Positions 33,782 through 42,116 of a stretch of 64,000 bases of DNA are shown in pieces. Origin of the DNA: Amycolatopsis jiangsuensis (GTDB taxonomy: Bacteria > Actinomycetota > Actinomycetes > Mycobacteriales > Pseudonocardiaceae); NCBI RefSeq assembly GCF_014204865.1, contig NZ_JACHMG010000001.1:1116001-1180000 (forward strand), read 5' to 3'. How positions within the stretch are numbered: position 1 is the stretch's first letter; the number at the start of each line of letters is the position of its first letter. The position numbers and the translations under genes are program-made. The notes under the pieces are model-generated. The model made no database searches. It saw nothing but the letters and a program-made list of their open reading frames with translations, and was not told where the DNA came from.

Positions 33782-34897
33782 ATGGCTGAAGGCGTGGTGG
33801 GCGAGAACGCGGCGGTGTCGTTGTGCGGGTTTCGGCAGTGCCGGGCGGCGTTGCCGGCGCCGGGGCCGCGTGGAGGGCGGCCGTTCGAGTTCTGCCCGGA
33901 GCGGCGGTGGCCGGGGGACCGCACGTGCAAACAGCTTGCCGCGGCGGATGTGGCCTTGCGGGAGGCGTTGGGTGATTCCGGGTCGCACGTGGGCCTGACG
34001 GATGCGGCCGCGGAGTTCGTCCGGGCCGCGACGGAGGTGAGCGGACCGCTGCAGACGTTGCGAAACGCGCTCGACAGCGTCGCCGCTCGTGCTCAGGACG
34101 AGGTGACCGCCGCGATCGCTCGTGCGGAAGGTGCAAAGGCGCGCGCTGCCGAGGCGGATGGGCTCCGGCAGGCGGCCGAAGTCCGCGCGGCGCAAGCCGA
34201 AGCGACTGCCGAAACTCGTGCCGCCGAAGCCGATGAGGCCGCGGAAGCCGCGATGGCCCAGGCACGGGAACACGAGGAACGCGCGAAAGCGGCGGAAAAA
34301 ACGGCTACAGACGCGGTCGCAGCGCGTAAGGCCGCGGAACTCGGCCAAGCACGTGCCGAAGCCGCCGCGGCGGCCGCCGGTGAACGTGCCGACCGGGCCG
34401 CTGCCGACACCCGCGCCGAGCGGGAGAAGGCCGACGCGCTCTCCGTGGAGCTCGCCCAACGCGCCGAGCAACTCGCCGTCCGCACCACCGAACGTGACGC
34501 CGCCCGCGAAGCCCTCGACCATGCCCGCACGAGCCTCGACGACACCGCTCGACGGCTCGAGCAGGCCACGTCCGACCACCACGCACGCGTGCGTGACCTC
34601 GAAACCCGCCTCGACAGCGCAGTTCAGGACCATCGCGACGAGACCGCCCGCGCCGCCGAAGATCTCGCTACGGCGCGCCGGCACGCTGCGGACCTCACCG
34701 CACAGCTCACCGAGACCCGCGACCGCGCCGCCGGTCTCGCCGCTCGGGTGACCGAAGCGGCCCACCGGGAACGCACGGACGGTGATCAGCACGCTCACCT
34801 GCGGACGAAGCTGACGAACGTGCAGCGGATCGTCCTGGACGAGTCCGAAGAGCAGCTGCGGCCGAAGCTCCTGGAGGAGTTGCTCAACCTCGGCTGA
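33782..34897 (+). CDS. Cys-rich-headed coiled-coil protein, function unknown
   Basis: A 371-residue protein. Residues 10-50 contain Cys15, Cys20, Cys38 and Cys49 (LCGFRQCRAALP, FEFCPERRWPGDRTCK), resembling a single zinc-binding head. Residues about 95-345 are an unbroken Ala/Glu/Arg-rich coiled coil with several ARAEA/ATAETRAAEA-type runs. The C-terminus (NVQRIVLDESEEQLRPKLLEELL) leaves the coil pattern. This layout recalls KfrA-like plasmid proteins (DNA-binding head, long coil, autoregulation), but the head is not the KfrA domain. There is no ribosome-binding site. The tandem palindromes just upstream make autoregulation a reasonable guess. Confidence 0.7.
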   Translation: MAEGVVGENAAVSLCGFRQCRAALPAPGPRGGRPFEFCPERRWPGDRTCKQLAAADVALREALGDSGSHVGLTDAAAEFVRAATEVSGPLQTLRNALDSVAARAQDEVTAAIARAEGAKARAAEADGLRQAAEVRAAQAEATAETRAAEADEAAEAAMAQAREHEERAKAAEKTATDAVAARKAAELGQARAEAAAAAAGERADRAAADTRAEREKADALSVELAQRAEQLAVRTTERDAAREALDHARTSLDDTARRLEQATSDHHARVRDLETRLDSAVQDHRDETARAAEDLATARRHAADLTAQLTETRDRAAGLAARVTEAAHRERTDGDQHAHLRTKLTNVQRIVLDESEEQLRPKLLEELLNLG

Positions 34898-35131
34898 GCC
34901 AACGGGTCACGGGAGGCCCTGCGCTGCCACGGCAGCAGGTTCCGCCAGGTCACCGTTGACTTCGCGCTGAAGGAGATCGCCTAGCCCTCGCGACGAATGC
35001 GGACCAGTAAGGGTGGCTCTCGCAGTACCTGTGTCACCAGGGTCTCCCCGGCGTCCGCGGTGCCTGCCAGCCTGAGTGAGCCGGCTCCACGGCGGCCACA
35101 CATTCTTCCACGATAAAAGGAACCAAGAACA

Positions 35132-35935
35132 ATGGCGGGCAACCAGTTCACCACTCACGCAGATCTTTTCGATCTGAGCGGGAAGTACGCACTTGTCACT
35201 GGCGGCACCAGGGGCATCGGGATGATGATCGCGCGCGGCCTTTTGCAGGCGGGCGCCCGCGTCATCGTCAGCTCTCGCAGTGCAGACGCGTGCGCGGAGG
35301 CACAGCAGCTGCTGTCCGAATTCGGCGACGTTCAGGCATTTCCCGCCGATCTGTCCCAGCACGACGAATGTCAGCGCCTCGCAGATCTTGTCAACGCCGA
35401 CTCGGAATGTCTGGACATTCTCGTCAACAACGCGGGAGCGATGTGGCGCGAACCGCTGGAAACGTTTCCGGATGAGGCCTGGGACACCGTGCTCGACCTC
35501 AACCTCAAGTCGCCGTTCTGGCTGGTGCAGGCGCTGCTCACGGCGCTTCGCCGGGCAGGCACCGCCGATGATCCCGCGCGGGTCGTCAACATCGGCAGTA
35601 TCGCCGCCATCCACGTCGCCGAGTCGCCCAACTACTCGTACGCCGGCAGCAAAGCGGCACTCCATCAACTCACCAGAGTGCTCGCCAGGGAACTGGGCCC
35701 ACAGCACGTCACGGTGAACGCGGTGGCCCCGGGACCGTTCCCGTCGCAGATGATGGCGTCCACGCTCGATGCCATCGGCGACACGATCGCGGCTAAGGCC
35801 CCGCTGCGCCGGCTCGGCCGCGACGACGACATGGCCGGCATCGCCGTGTTCCTCGCCGGCCGGGCCGGGGCCTACCTCACGGGCACCATCATCCCGGTCG
35901 ACGGCGGCATCGCCACGACCGCAACGGGTACCTAG
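35132..35935 (+). CDS. SDR-family oxidoreductase (gluconate 5-dehydrogenase-like)
   Basis: A 267-residue classical SDR. The cofactor loop is TGGTRGIGMMIARGLL, the strand NNAGAMWREP carries the NNAG motif, and the active site is Ser in VNIGSIAAI with Tyr-x3-Lys in NYSYAGSKAAL. The glycine-rich end reads YLTGTIIPVDGG. A ribosome-binding site AAAAGGA precedes the ATG. The first 100 codons use more A/T-ending codons than neighbours, which hints at recent acquisition. The HTH regulator downstream is in the same direction, 116 bp away. Confidence 0.88.
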   Translation: MAGNQFTTHADLFDLSGKYALVTGGTRGIGMMIARGLLQAGARVIVSSRSADACAEAQQLLSEFGDVQAFPADLSQHDECQRLADLVNADSECLDILVNNAGAMWREPLETFPDEAWDTVLDLNLKSPFWLVQALLTALRRAGTADDPARVVNIGSIAAIHVAESPNYSYAGSKAALHQLTRVLARELGPQHVTVNAVAPGPFPSQMMASTLDAIGDTIAAKAPLRRLGRDDDMAGIAVFLAGRAGAYLTGTIIPVDGGIATTATGT

Positions 35936-36051
35936 GACGTCGGCGCGAGGCTTCGCCAGCGGTGGACCGGCCCTCGCGAACCGCCAAGCCGGGTCGTCGG
36001 GGGTACCAGCAGAGCCTCCCTCCGCGTGCGGAGGATGCTTATGGTGAGGGG

Positions 36052-36942
36052 GTGGCCACGATCGATCTGCGTACGGAGATCAAGCAGTTCCTGAGTTCGC
36101 GTCGCGCGCGGATCACGCCCGAGCGGGCCGGGCTGCCCGCCTACGGCGGAAACCGCCGGGTCAAAGGTCTGCGTCGCGAAGAGGTGGCTCTGCTGGCGGG
36201 AGTCTCGGTCGACTACTACGTGCGGATGGAGCGCGGCAGCCTCGCCGGCGCATCCGACGGGGTGCTCGACGCTGTGGCCTCCGCCTTGCAACTAGACGAG
36301 GCCGAGGGCGATCACCTGTTCCACCTCGCGCGGCAGTCCAGGACGACCGGCGGTCCACGTCGCCGGCGATCCGCCGTGCCGGTGCGTCCGGCGCTTCAGC
36401 AGGTGCTCGACGCCATCACCGATGCGCCGGCTTGGCTGTGCGACGGCCGTTACGACGTCCTGGCCATGAATCACCTGGCCCGCGCGCTGTATGCACCGAT
36501 GCTGGCCGGAACGCGGCGTCCGGCGAACACCGCGCGGTTCGTGTATCTGAATCCCGAAGCGGCACGAGCGTTCTTCGTCGACTATGACCGAATCGTCTGC
36601 GATGTGGCCGCGAAACTACGCATGGAAGCCGGCCGCAATCCGCACGACGAGGAACTGATCGCCCTGATCGGGGAATTGTCGACGCGCAGTGAACTGTTCC
36701 GGCAGCGGTGGGCGTCTCAGGACGTCCGGCTCCACCGGTCCGGACGCAAGCGTGTGCAGCATCCGGTGGTGGGCAGGCTCGACCTGGACGTCGAGTCGAT
36801 GGAGATGTCTGCCGAACCCGGCCTGCTCCTGAACGTCTACACCGCGCCCGCGGGCACGGCGACCGCGGACGGTCTGGCCCTGTTGGCGTCGTGGGCGGCC
36901 GGCCAGGAAAAGCTGGCGACCGAGATGCACGCGCTCGGCTGA
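36052..36942 (+). CDS. XRE-type HTH regulator with MmyB-like ligand domain
   Basis: A 296-residue protein starting with GTG after GAGGG. The N-terminal HTH (residues 5-75) has IKQFLSSRRARITPERAGLP, GLRREEVALLAGVSVDYYVRMERG and LDAVASALQLDEAE. The C-terminal PAS-like MmyB domain has APAWLCDGRYDVLAMN and ALYAPM. Such regulators in actinobacteria typically sit beside an SDR gene and control it; the SDR here is immediately upstream. The ligand is thought to be a small hydrophobic molecule or fatty acid in related structures. Confidence 0.9.
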   Translation: MATIDLRTEIKQFLSSRRARITPERAGLPAYGGNRRVKGLRREEVALLAGVSVDYYVRMERGSLAGASDGVLDAVASALQLDEAEGDHLFHLARQSRTTGGPRRRRSAVPVRPALQQVLDAITDAPAWLCDGRYDVLAMNHLARALYAPMLAGTRRPANTARFVYLNPEAARAFFVDYDRIVCDVAAKLRMEAGRNPHDEELIALIGELSTRSELFRQRWASQDVRLHRSGRKRVQHPVVGRLDLDVESMEMSAEPGLLLNVYTAPAGTATADGLALLASWAAGQEKLATEMHALG

Positions 36943-36992
36943 TATTCCGACCTTCGTGACGGCCGGAGCGGTTCAGCCGGGATCCACCCGCG

Positions 36993-37748
36993 TTATTCGG
37001 CCTGGAGGACGAAGAAGAGGAAGCCCAGGAACCGCGTGCCGGTGAATTGCCGGAAATCGTCGGGGAACAATTCGGGGGCTTCGGGTGCGGGCGGCGGCTC
37101 GCTGATGACGGTGATGCGGAAGCCGGCCGCGGTGAAGGCATCGGTCATCGCGTGCAGCGGCCGGTCCCAGAAGGTCAACCGCGTGGACTGGCCACCCAGT
37201 GTCCATTCCTCGGTCCGGCTGCGGGTCTGGAAGTAGCGGGGTTTTTCGCCGGCCTCGCGCTGCAGCAGGGTGATGACGAAGGGGTGTTCGACCGAGACGA
37301 CGAGCCGCCCGCCGGGGACCAGCACGCGTCGCAGCTCGGCCAGCGTCGGCCCCCAGTCCTGCAGGTAATGCAGCACCAACGACGCGACGACGTCGTCGAA
37401 CTCGCCATCGGCGAACGGCAGCGGATCAGCCAGGTCGGCGACCCGCAGGTCGGCCTCGGCGCCCAGCCGTCGCCGGGCGAGCTGCACCATCCCGGCGCTG
37501 GCGTCGACACCGGTCACGACCGCGCCCCGATCGCGTAGCGCGGCGAACAGGGGGCCCGAGCCGCAACCCGCGTCGAGGATCCGCCGATCGGTCACGTCGC
37601 CGACGAGTGCCAGCATCGCGGGCCGCTCGTAGTAGGCGTTCATCAGGTTGGTTTCATTTTCGGCCGAATATCCCTCGGCGATGCCGTCATAACCGTTTTC
37701 CCGGTCAGGATCAGCAGAAACCGCACCGCGGCCGGAAGTCGACGTCAT
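36993..37748 (-). CDS. Class I SAM-dependent methyltransferase
   Basis: A 251-residue protein. The ATG at 37748 (MTSTSGRG) is taken because the upstream frame is not coding in character. Motif I is ILDAGCGSGPLFAALRDRG, motif II is VTGVDASAGMVQLARRRL and motif III is FDDVVASLVLHYLQDW. LRRVLVPGGRLVVSVEHPF is the post-III strand. The C-terminal half (THLGGQST, LTFWDRPLHAMTDAF) is of the UbiE/tRNA-type acceptor shape. The acceptor is unknown. It is a single gene converging on the HTH gene. Confidence 0.88.
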   Translation of the reverse strand: MTSTSGRGAVSADPDRENGYDGIAEGYSAENETNLMNAYYERPAMLALVGDVTDRRILDAGCGSGPLFAALRDRGAVVTGVDASAGMVQLARRRLGAEADLRVADLADPLPFADGEFDDVVASLVLHYLQDWGPTLAELRRVLVPGGRLVVSVEHPFVITLLQREAGEKPRYFQTRSRTEEWTLGGQSTRLTFWDRPLHAMTDAFTAAGFRITVISEPPPAPEAPELFPDDFRQFTGTRFLGFLFFVLQAE

Positions 37749-37813
37749 ACTGACAGGACGCCTCAGCGGTGACGAAGTTGCCAGCAGGGTCACGCGGCCA
37801 CCACCGAGAGCGT

Positions 37814-38365
37814 TCAGCTGCCGAGGGTCTGCGCCCACTCGTCGATCGTGCTCGTGCGGCCGCGCCTGGTGAAGACGTCGTTCACCAGGGTCTCGTGCAG
37901 GGCCGGGTTCGCGTCGGCGCAGGCGTCGGACAGCACGGTGACCTCGTAGTCCAGGTCCGCTGCCTGCAGGGCGGTGGACAGTACGACCCCGCTGGTGGCG
38001 ATGCCGGCGAGGACCAGATGCGTGATGTCCTGTGCGGCGAGGATCTGCCGGAGGTCGTTGCCGGCGAACGCGCTCACCCGGTTCTTGCGGACGACGATCT
38101 CGCCGTCGGCGGGGGCGACGTCGGGGTGGATGGCCACGCCGGGGTCGTCCGGGGTGAAGACCTCCGGCGGCAGGGCACCGAACAACTTGTTGCGCGGGTG
38201 CGTGTCCACGTGCCCGGGGCGCAGCCCGATGGCGATGTGGATGACCGGCAGGCCGGCGGCGCGCGCGGTCTCGAGCGCGTGCACGGCGCGGGACAGGTAG
38301 CCGTCCGGGGCTTGCCCGATCGTGGCTTTCTGGACGTCCATGAGGAGCAGTGCTGTGCGGGACAA
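37814..38365 (-). CDS. Isochorismatase-family protein lacking the catalytic cysteine
   Basis: A 183-residue protein with a TTG start at 38365, preceded by GAAAGG. Asp10 in LLLMDVQ and Lys94 in VVRKNRVSAF are the conserved Asp and Lys of the family. The nucleophile position in GIATSGVVLSTA holds Val127, where active hydrolases have Cys in the TxxCV pattern. This GIATSGVVLST variant forms its own subgroup, so it may be a different enzyme or a binding protein. It is followed 34 bp away by a gene for an exporter read in the same direction that ends there. Confidence 0.85.
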   Translation of the reverse strand: MSRTALLLMDVQKATIGQAPDGYLSRAVHALETARAAGLPVIHIAIGLRPGHVDTHPRNKLFGALPPEVFTPDDPGVAIHPDVAPADGEIVVRKNRVSAFAGNDLRQILAAQDITHLVLAGIATSGVVLSTALQAADLDYEVTVLSDACADANPALHETLVNDVFTRRGRTSTIDEWAQTLGS

Positions 38366-38399
38366 AGCGGTGCCTTTCGTTGTAGTGGAGGAGATTGGT

Positions 38400-40052
38400 T
38401 CATCCGGCGGCGGTGCCGGGTGGCCCGACGCGGCGGAGAGTGCGGTCGGAAACGGTGATCACCAGGTACAGCACCCCGGCGCCGAGCATGACCCAGGCGA
38501 GGGTGTGCATGCCACCGGTACCGGCGTGCTCGCCGAATGAGGCGGCCGTGGTGGCGGAGGCGATCATCGAACCGAGGTAGCCGAACGTGCGCAGCAGCCC
38601 GGCGGAGGAGCCGATGCGCGCGGAATCGGCCTGGTAGTACAGCGAATTCTGCAAGGCGAGACTGTTGGTGCCCTGCGGGACACCGAAGATCACGGCGAGC
38701 GCCAGCAGCATCCACAGTGGACTGGTCTGGGTCAGCGTCAGCATCAGCACGCACGCGACGATCTGCCCGGCCGCGCCCGTGAGGAGCTTCCCGCGGACTC
38801 CGGCGCGGCGCCCGGTGAGGACCGAAACGCCGATCGACACCAGGAAGAGCGGGATCTGGACCAGCCCGGCCACGAACGGTGACAGGCCGTACCCTTCTTC
38901 GGTCCATTGGGTGAAGCCGTAGAGGAACGCGTAGCTGACGGTGTAGGCGACCAGCGCGCGGCCGTAGGTGGCCACGAGCGGAGTGTTTCCGCCGAGTACG
39001 CGCAGGTCGATGAACGCCGTCGGTGCCTTCAGCTCACGCAGGACGAACGCCGCGCCCGCCGCGACCGTGATCACGGCCAGATACCAGCTGCCAGGGCGCA
39101 GGTTCATCAGCAACAGCAGCAGCGCCGTCAGCATGGCCGCGAACAGCGCCATTCCGGGCAGGTCGAGCTGCCGGACGAGGCGGCCGCGCTCCCGTGCCCG
39201 GTGGTCCTGCCCGGGCAGCCGCAGGCCGAGCAGCACGGCCGCGACGGCCAGTGGCACGTTGAGCGCGAACGTCGTCCGCCAGCCGCCGAGGCCGATCAAC
39301 ACGCCGCCCAGCAGCGGGCCGATCACGGCGATGGTCTGGTTCGCCACGGCCAGCGCGGTGAGCACGCCGGCCGGGCTGTCCCGCCCGGTGCGGTCCGCTT
39401 CACCGCGCAGCAACGCCATCGCCGCCGGATAGCCTGCGCAGGTCCCGAACCCGAGCACGATCCTGGAGACGATCAGCACCGGGAGACTCGGCGCGAGGGT
39501 CCCGATCACCCCGGCGACCCCGACGAGGCTGGTCGCGACGAGGAACAGCGGCCGCGGACCGAACAGGTCGATCAGCCGCCCCACGACCGGCTGCCCGAGC
39601 GCGGTCGCGAGGTACAGCGCCGAGACGAGCCACGCCGTCTCCGACGGTGGCGCCCCGAGCGCCTGCCCGATCGGGATCAACGCGACCGAGACGATCGTCG
39701 AGTTGATCGGGTTCAGCACCGAGCCCAGCAGCATCGGCGGCAGCAACCGCCGGTCGAACCGTGGTTTCGCGGCCCGGCCGGCGCGGACTGCCGAGCCGGG
39801 CTGCCCGGCTGAACCGGCCCGGCTGTTTGTCACGGCCCGGCTGCTTTGCTGCGCGCCCCGGTCACTCGCCGAGGGCCGGCCAGTCTGCGCGACATGGGTG
39901 TCGGCAGCAGAGTCGGCCGCGGCAGTGTTGGTTGCGGCAGGGTTGGTTGCGGCAGTGTCGACTCTGGCACTGTCGGCCGCGCCGGAGTCGGCCGCCGGAG
40001 TGCCGGCGGTGCCGGCGCTGTGGCTGCCGGGCCGGTGGGTTCGGTCAGTCAA
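38400..40052 (-). CDS. MFS transporter, DHA2 (EmrB/QacA-like) family
   Basis: A 550-residue exporter with 14 likely membrane segments. TM1 is LLGSVLNPINSTIVSVALI and the loop 2/3 motif is GRLIDLFGPRPLFL. The TTG at 40052 overlaps the MarR stop by 8 nt, indicating a MarR-exporter operon. It has an unusual N-terminal extension of about 95 residues, rich in Ala/Thr/Ser/Gly and encoded by 15-bp repeats. A GTG about 72 codons in (VTNSRAG) is an alternative start that would avoid most of it. Drug or metabolite efflux under MarR control is the likely role. Confidence 0.88.
   Translation of the reverse strand: MTDRTHRPGSHSAGTAGTPAADSGAADSARVDTAATNPAATNTAAADSAADTHVAQTGRPSASDRGAQQSSRAVTNSRAGSAGQPGSAVRAGRAAKPRFDRRLLPPMLLGSVLNPINSTIVSVALIPIGQALGAPPSETAWLVSALYLATALGQPVVGRLIDLFGPRPLFLVATSLVGVAGVIGTLAPSLPVLIVSRIVLGFGTCAGYPAAMALLRGEADRTGRDSPAGVLTALAVANQTIAVIGPLLGGVLIGLGGWRTTFALNVPLAVAAVLLGLRLPGQDHRARERGRLVRQLDLPGMALFAAMLTALLLLLMNLRPGSWYLAVITVAAGAAFVLRELKAPTAFIDLRVLGGNTPLVATYGRALVAYTVSYAFLYGFTQWTEEGYGLSPFVAGLVQIPLFLVSIGVSVLTGRRAGVRGKLLTGAAGQIVACVLMLTLTQTSPLWMLLALAVIFGVPQGTNSLALQNSLYYQADSARIGSSAGLLRTFGYLGSMIASATTAASFGEHAGTGGMHTLAWVMLGAGVLYLVITVSDRTLRRVGPPGTAAG
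39921..39980. repeat. Four 15-bp units in the N-terminal extension of the exporter gene
   Basis: GGCAGTGTTGGTTGC, GGCAGGGTTGGTTGC, GGCAGTGTCGACTCT and GGCACTGTCGGCCGC follow without gaps. On the coding strand they give five-residue units such as ATNTA and ATNPA. Confidence 0.7.
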
Positions 40053-40485
40053 GGGTCAGCCGTTCCAGCACGGTCATGGCCGCGATCACCAGGTGGCGCT
40101 CCTCTTCCGTGCATCGGTCCTGCAACTGTCCGGTGAGCCATTCCTGCCGCAGCTGGCGGCCTTCGGCGACGCGACGGTGACCTTCGGCGGTCAGCGTGAT
40201 CAGCATCCGTCGCCGGTCGGTGGGATCGGGCGCGCGTTCGACCAGTCCTCGGGTGTGTAGCGAGGAAATCGTCGAGGTCATCGACTGGTGCCGTACCCCG
40301 TCGGCGGCGGCCAGTTCGCTGACCGTGCGGCCCGGCGACCTGGTCAGGTGCGTCAGGACCGACACCTGGGCCAGCGTGATGTCCTCTGCCGAGGCCGCGT
40401 TCAGGATGCGGCGACGCAGACGGCCGACCACCGTGCGGATCCGCTGGGAAGCCTCGACGGCGGACCGGGCCGGACTCTCACTCAT
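40045..40485 (-). CDS. MarR-family regulator
   Basis: A 146-residue winged-helix protein. Its HTH is ITLAQVSVLTHLTRSPGRTVSELA then VRHQSMTSTISSLHTRGLVERA, and the wing is DPTDRRRMLITLTAEG. The DRR(R)xxLxxT wing is the family signature. It is cotranscribed with and overlaps the exporter gene. The palindrome at 40504-40517, 19 bp upstream of its start, is the likely autoregulatory operator, released by the exported compound. Confidence 0.92.
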   Translation of the reverse strand: MSESPARSAVEASQRIRTVVGRLRRRILNAASAEDITLAQVSVLTHLTRSPGRTVSELAAADGVRHQSMTSTISSLHTRGLVERAPDPTDRRRMLITLTAEGHRRVAEGRQLRQEWLTGQLQDRCTEEERHLVIAAMTVLERLTLD

Positions 40486-40503
40486 ATCGACAGGCTAGGT
40501 TGA

Positions 40504-40517
40504 ACAACTGAAGTTGT
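40504..40517. promoter_or_regulatory. ACAACT-GA-AGTTGT palindrome, candidate MarR operator
   Basis: Perfect 6-bp arms with a 2-bp centre lie just upstream of the MarR-exporter operon. MarR proteins bind short palindromes of this kind with AT-rich arms. Confidence 0.6.
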
Positions 40518-40554
40518 CCAGTTTTGCCTGCGCATTCTCCTGCCGTGGCAGCGG

Positions 40555-41307
40555 TCAGGCTTCGATGAACGGTTCGCCGCACAGGCTGCAGGTGATCGGG
40601 CCCAGTTCCAGGCTTGAACGGGCCGCGCGGATCCGGCGCGGGGGTTCGCACCGGCAGATCGCGGCGACGTAGTTGGGGCCGCCGCGGTGGGCGCCGCGGC
40701 CGTCTACCGGCGCGACACCTACCGGCGCGACGCCGAACGGGGGCGGCAGGTCCGGTGAGCCGGGCGCCTGCGGGTCTGCCGGCGGGGAAGTGCTCACGCG
40801 CCGGGCGACTTCCTGTTCGGTGTGCCGCCAGACGGTGAGGGCGTCCTGCAGTGCGGCGAGTTCGGCGCGGTAGGCGGTGACGGTTTCGGGGAGTGCGGTC
40901 GTCGCGGACCAGCCGATGCGGTCGGCCTGTTCGGCCCGCAGGCCGACCTCCGCGGCGAGAGCGGCGAAGCGCTTGTTGTGGTAGCGGCCGTCGCTGACGT
41001 CGGCGATGTCGCGAGTGACCGCGATGCCGTGCGCGGCCTCGTGCAGGGTGGTGGACAGGATCTCGGCAGGACTCCGGCGCAGGCCCTCTGCGCCGAGGAA
41101 GAACTCGGCTCGCGCTTCGACGCCGTCGCCGACATGCCAGCGGGCGCGGGCGAAATGGCCGTGGATCTCGGTGGCGGTCCCCATGGTTCCCGACGCCAGC
41201 ACGAGGATGGCGTCCGGAACGTCCGCGTGCCGCTGCCGGATTTCCGTCCAGAGTCGTTCCATCGCGTGCATCACGCGGGTGGTCGGGCCGAGCCGGGTGG
41301 TGTCCAC
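40555..41307 (-). CDS. SprT-like zinc metalloprotease-fold protein
   Basis: A 250-residue protein, GTG start. It has the zinc-binding site His89-Glu90-x2-His93 in STTLHEAAHGIA, with a further histidine likely in DGRYHNKRFAALAAEVGL, a layout typical of SprT/M-type peptidases. A linker rich in Pro/Gly precedes a C-terminal pair of cysteine clusters (ICRCEPPRRIR and CSLCGEPF) that should form a zinc ribbon. SprT-like proteins act on DNA-protein crosslinks in eukaryotes; the bacterial role is unclear. It stands alone between MarR and TetR genes. Confidence 0.85.
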   Translation of the reverse strand: MDTTRLGPTTRVMHAMERLWTEIRQRHADVPDAILVLASGTMGTATEIHGHFARARWHVGDGVEARAEFFLGAEGLRRSPAEILSTTLHEAAHGIAVTRDIADVSDGRYHNKRFAALAAEVGLRAEQADRIGWSATTALPETVTAYRAELAALQDALTVWRHTEQEVARRVSTSPPADPQAPGSPDLPPPFGVAPVGVAPVDGRGAHRGGPNYVAAICRCEPPRRIRAARSSLELGPITCSLCGEPFIEA

Positions 41308-41316
41308 CGCTCGATC

Positions 41317-41334
41317 TTCCCGCTTAAGCGGGAA
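41317..41334. terminator. TTCCCGCTT/AAGCGGGAA palindrome
   Basis: A perfect 18-bp palindrome lies in the 33-bp gap between the TetR stop and the SprT-like start. It may terminate the TetR transcript or serve as an operator of the next gene. Confidence 0.4.
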
Positions 41335-41340
41335 CGACGG

Positions 41341-42024
41341 TCAGCGGGTCAGGCCGTTGAGGACCCGGTCGAGGCCGGCGGCGAACACGGTGTCCCGGTC
41401 GGCCTGGTCGGCTTCGCGGAGAACCCGCTCGAGGGTGGGGTAGCGGCCGGTCGCGAACATCCGTTTGAGGTACTGGCTGGACGCGCGTTGCCACGCTTCC
41501 TCGTCGAGCCCGGTGGAGCGGGCGCTGCGGAGTTCGCCGATCTCTCCGCGCACCGCACTGGTCACGAAAGAGTGCACGGTGAACACCGTGACCATCACGT
41601 CGTCCACGATGGTCAGCTCGGTCGCCGCAGCCATCGACGCCTCGAGGTAAGCCAGCGCGTTCGGTCCGAGATTGGGCCGTCCGCCGATCAGGTCGGCGAA
41701 CCATTCGTGCCGCAAGGCCGCCGAACGGAAGGCGTGCGCGAGTGCGCGGAAGGCGGCACGCCAGCCGGTGCCCGGCTCGGGCAGCGGCATCTCGGCGTAG
41801 ACCGCGTCGACCATCAGGTCCAGCAGTTCTTCTTTGGTGTCGAGGTACCCGTAGAGCCGCATCGGTCCGGCACCGAGCGCGGCGGCGACCTTGCGCAGTG
41901 ACACGGCCTCCAGGCCGCCGGCGTCGGCCAGCTCACCCGCCGTCGCGACGATGCGGTCCCGGCTCAGCGGGGTCGGGGTCGGGCGGGCCGCCGGTTCCGG
42001 CCGTTCCCACACCAGCTCGCCCAT
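41341..42024 (-). CDS. TetR-family regulator (TetR C-terminal class)
   Basis: A 227-residue protein. The ATG at 42024 (MGELVWERPEP) has GAGGAGG upstream. The HTH is LSRDRIVATAGELADAGG, then VSLRKVAAALGAGPMRLYGYLDTKEEL, and the ligand domain has the WRAAFRALAHAFRSAALRHEW helix. The PMRLYGYL/PMSLYxY pattern belongs to the tetracycline-repressor-like subgroup. It is divergent from an FAD monooxygenase, 92 bp away, and probably represses it through the CTGTATCG repeats. Confidence 0.9.
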   Translation of the reverse strand: MGELVWERPEPAARPTPTPLSRDRIVATAGELADAGGLEAVSLRKVAAALGAGPMRLYGYLDTKEELLDLMVDAVYAEMPLPEPGTGWRAAFRALAHAFRSAALRHEWFADLIGGRPNLGPNALAYLEASMAAATELTIVDDVMVTVFTVHSFVTSAVRGEIGELRSARSTGLDEEAWQRASSQYLKRMFATGRYPTLERVLREADQADRDTVFAAGLDRVLNGLTR

Positions 42025-42074
42025 GGGGGTCCTCCTCGTGTTGCGGATCAGAGGTGACAGTACGCCGATCTGTG

Positions 42075-42106
42075 CGATACGCTGTATCGGTACATACACT
42101 GTATCG
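42075..42106. promoter_or_regulatory. Tandem CTGTATCG elements, candidate TetR operator
   Basis: CGATAC-GCT-GTATCG (42075-42089) is a dyad with perfect 6-bp arms. CTGTATCG recurs at 42099-42106, overlapping a -10-like TACACT (42095-42100). It lies between the divergent TetR and monooxygenase genes. Confidence 0.6.
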
Positions 42107-42116
42107 AAGGGGGATC

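Noticed and set aside
34898..35131. Short coding-like stretch ending ...DFALKEIA stop near 34984
   Set aside because: About 25 codons with good third-position bias but no start and no recognised family; kept only as a possible remnant.
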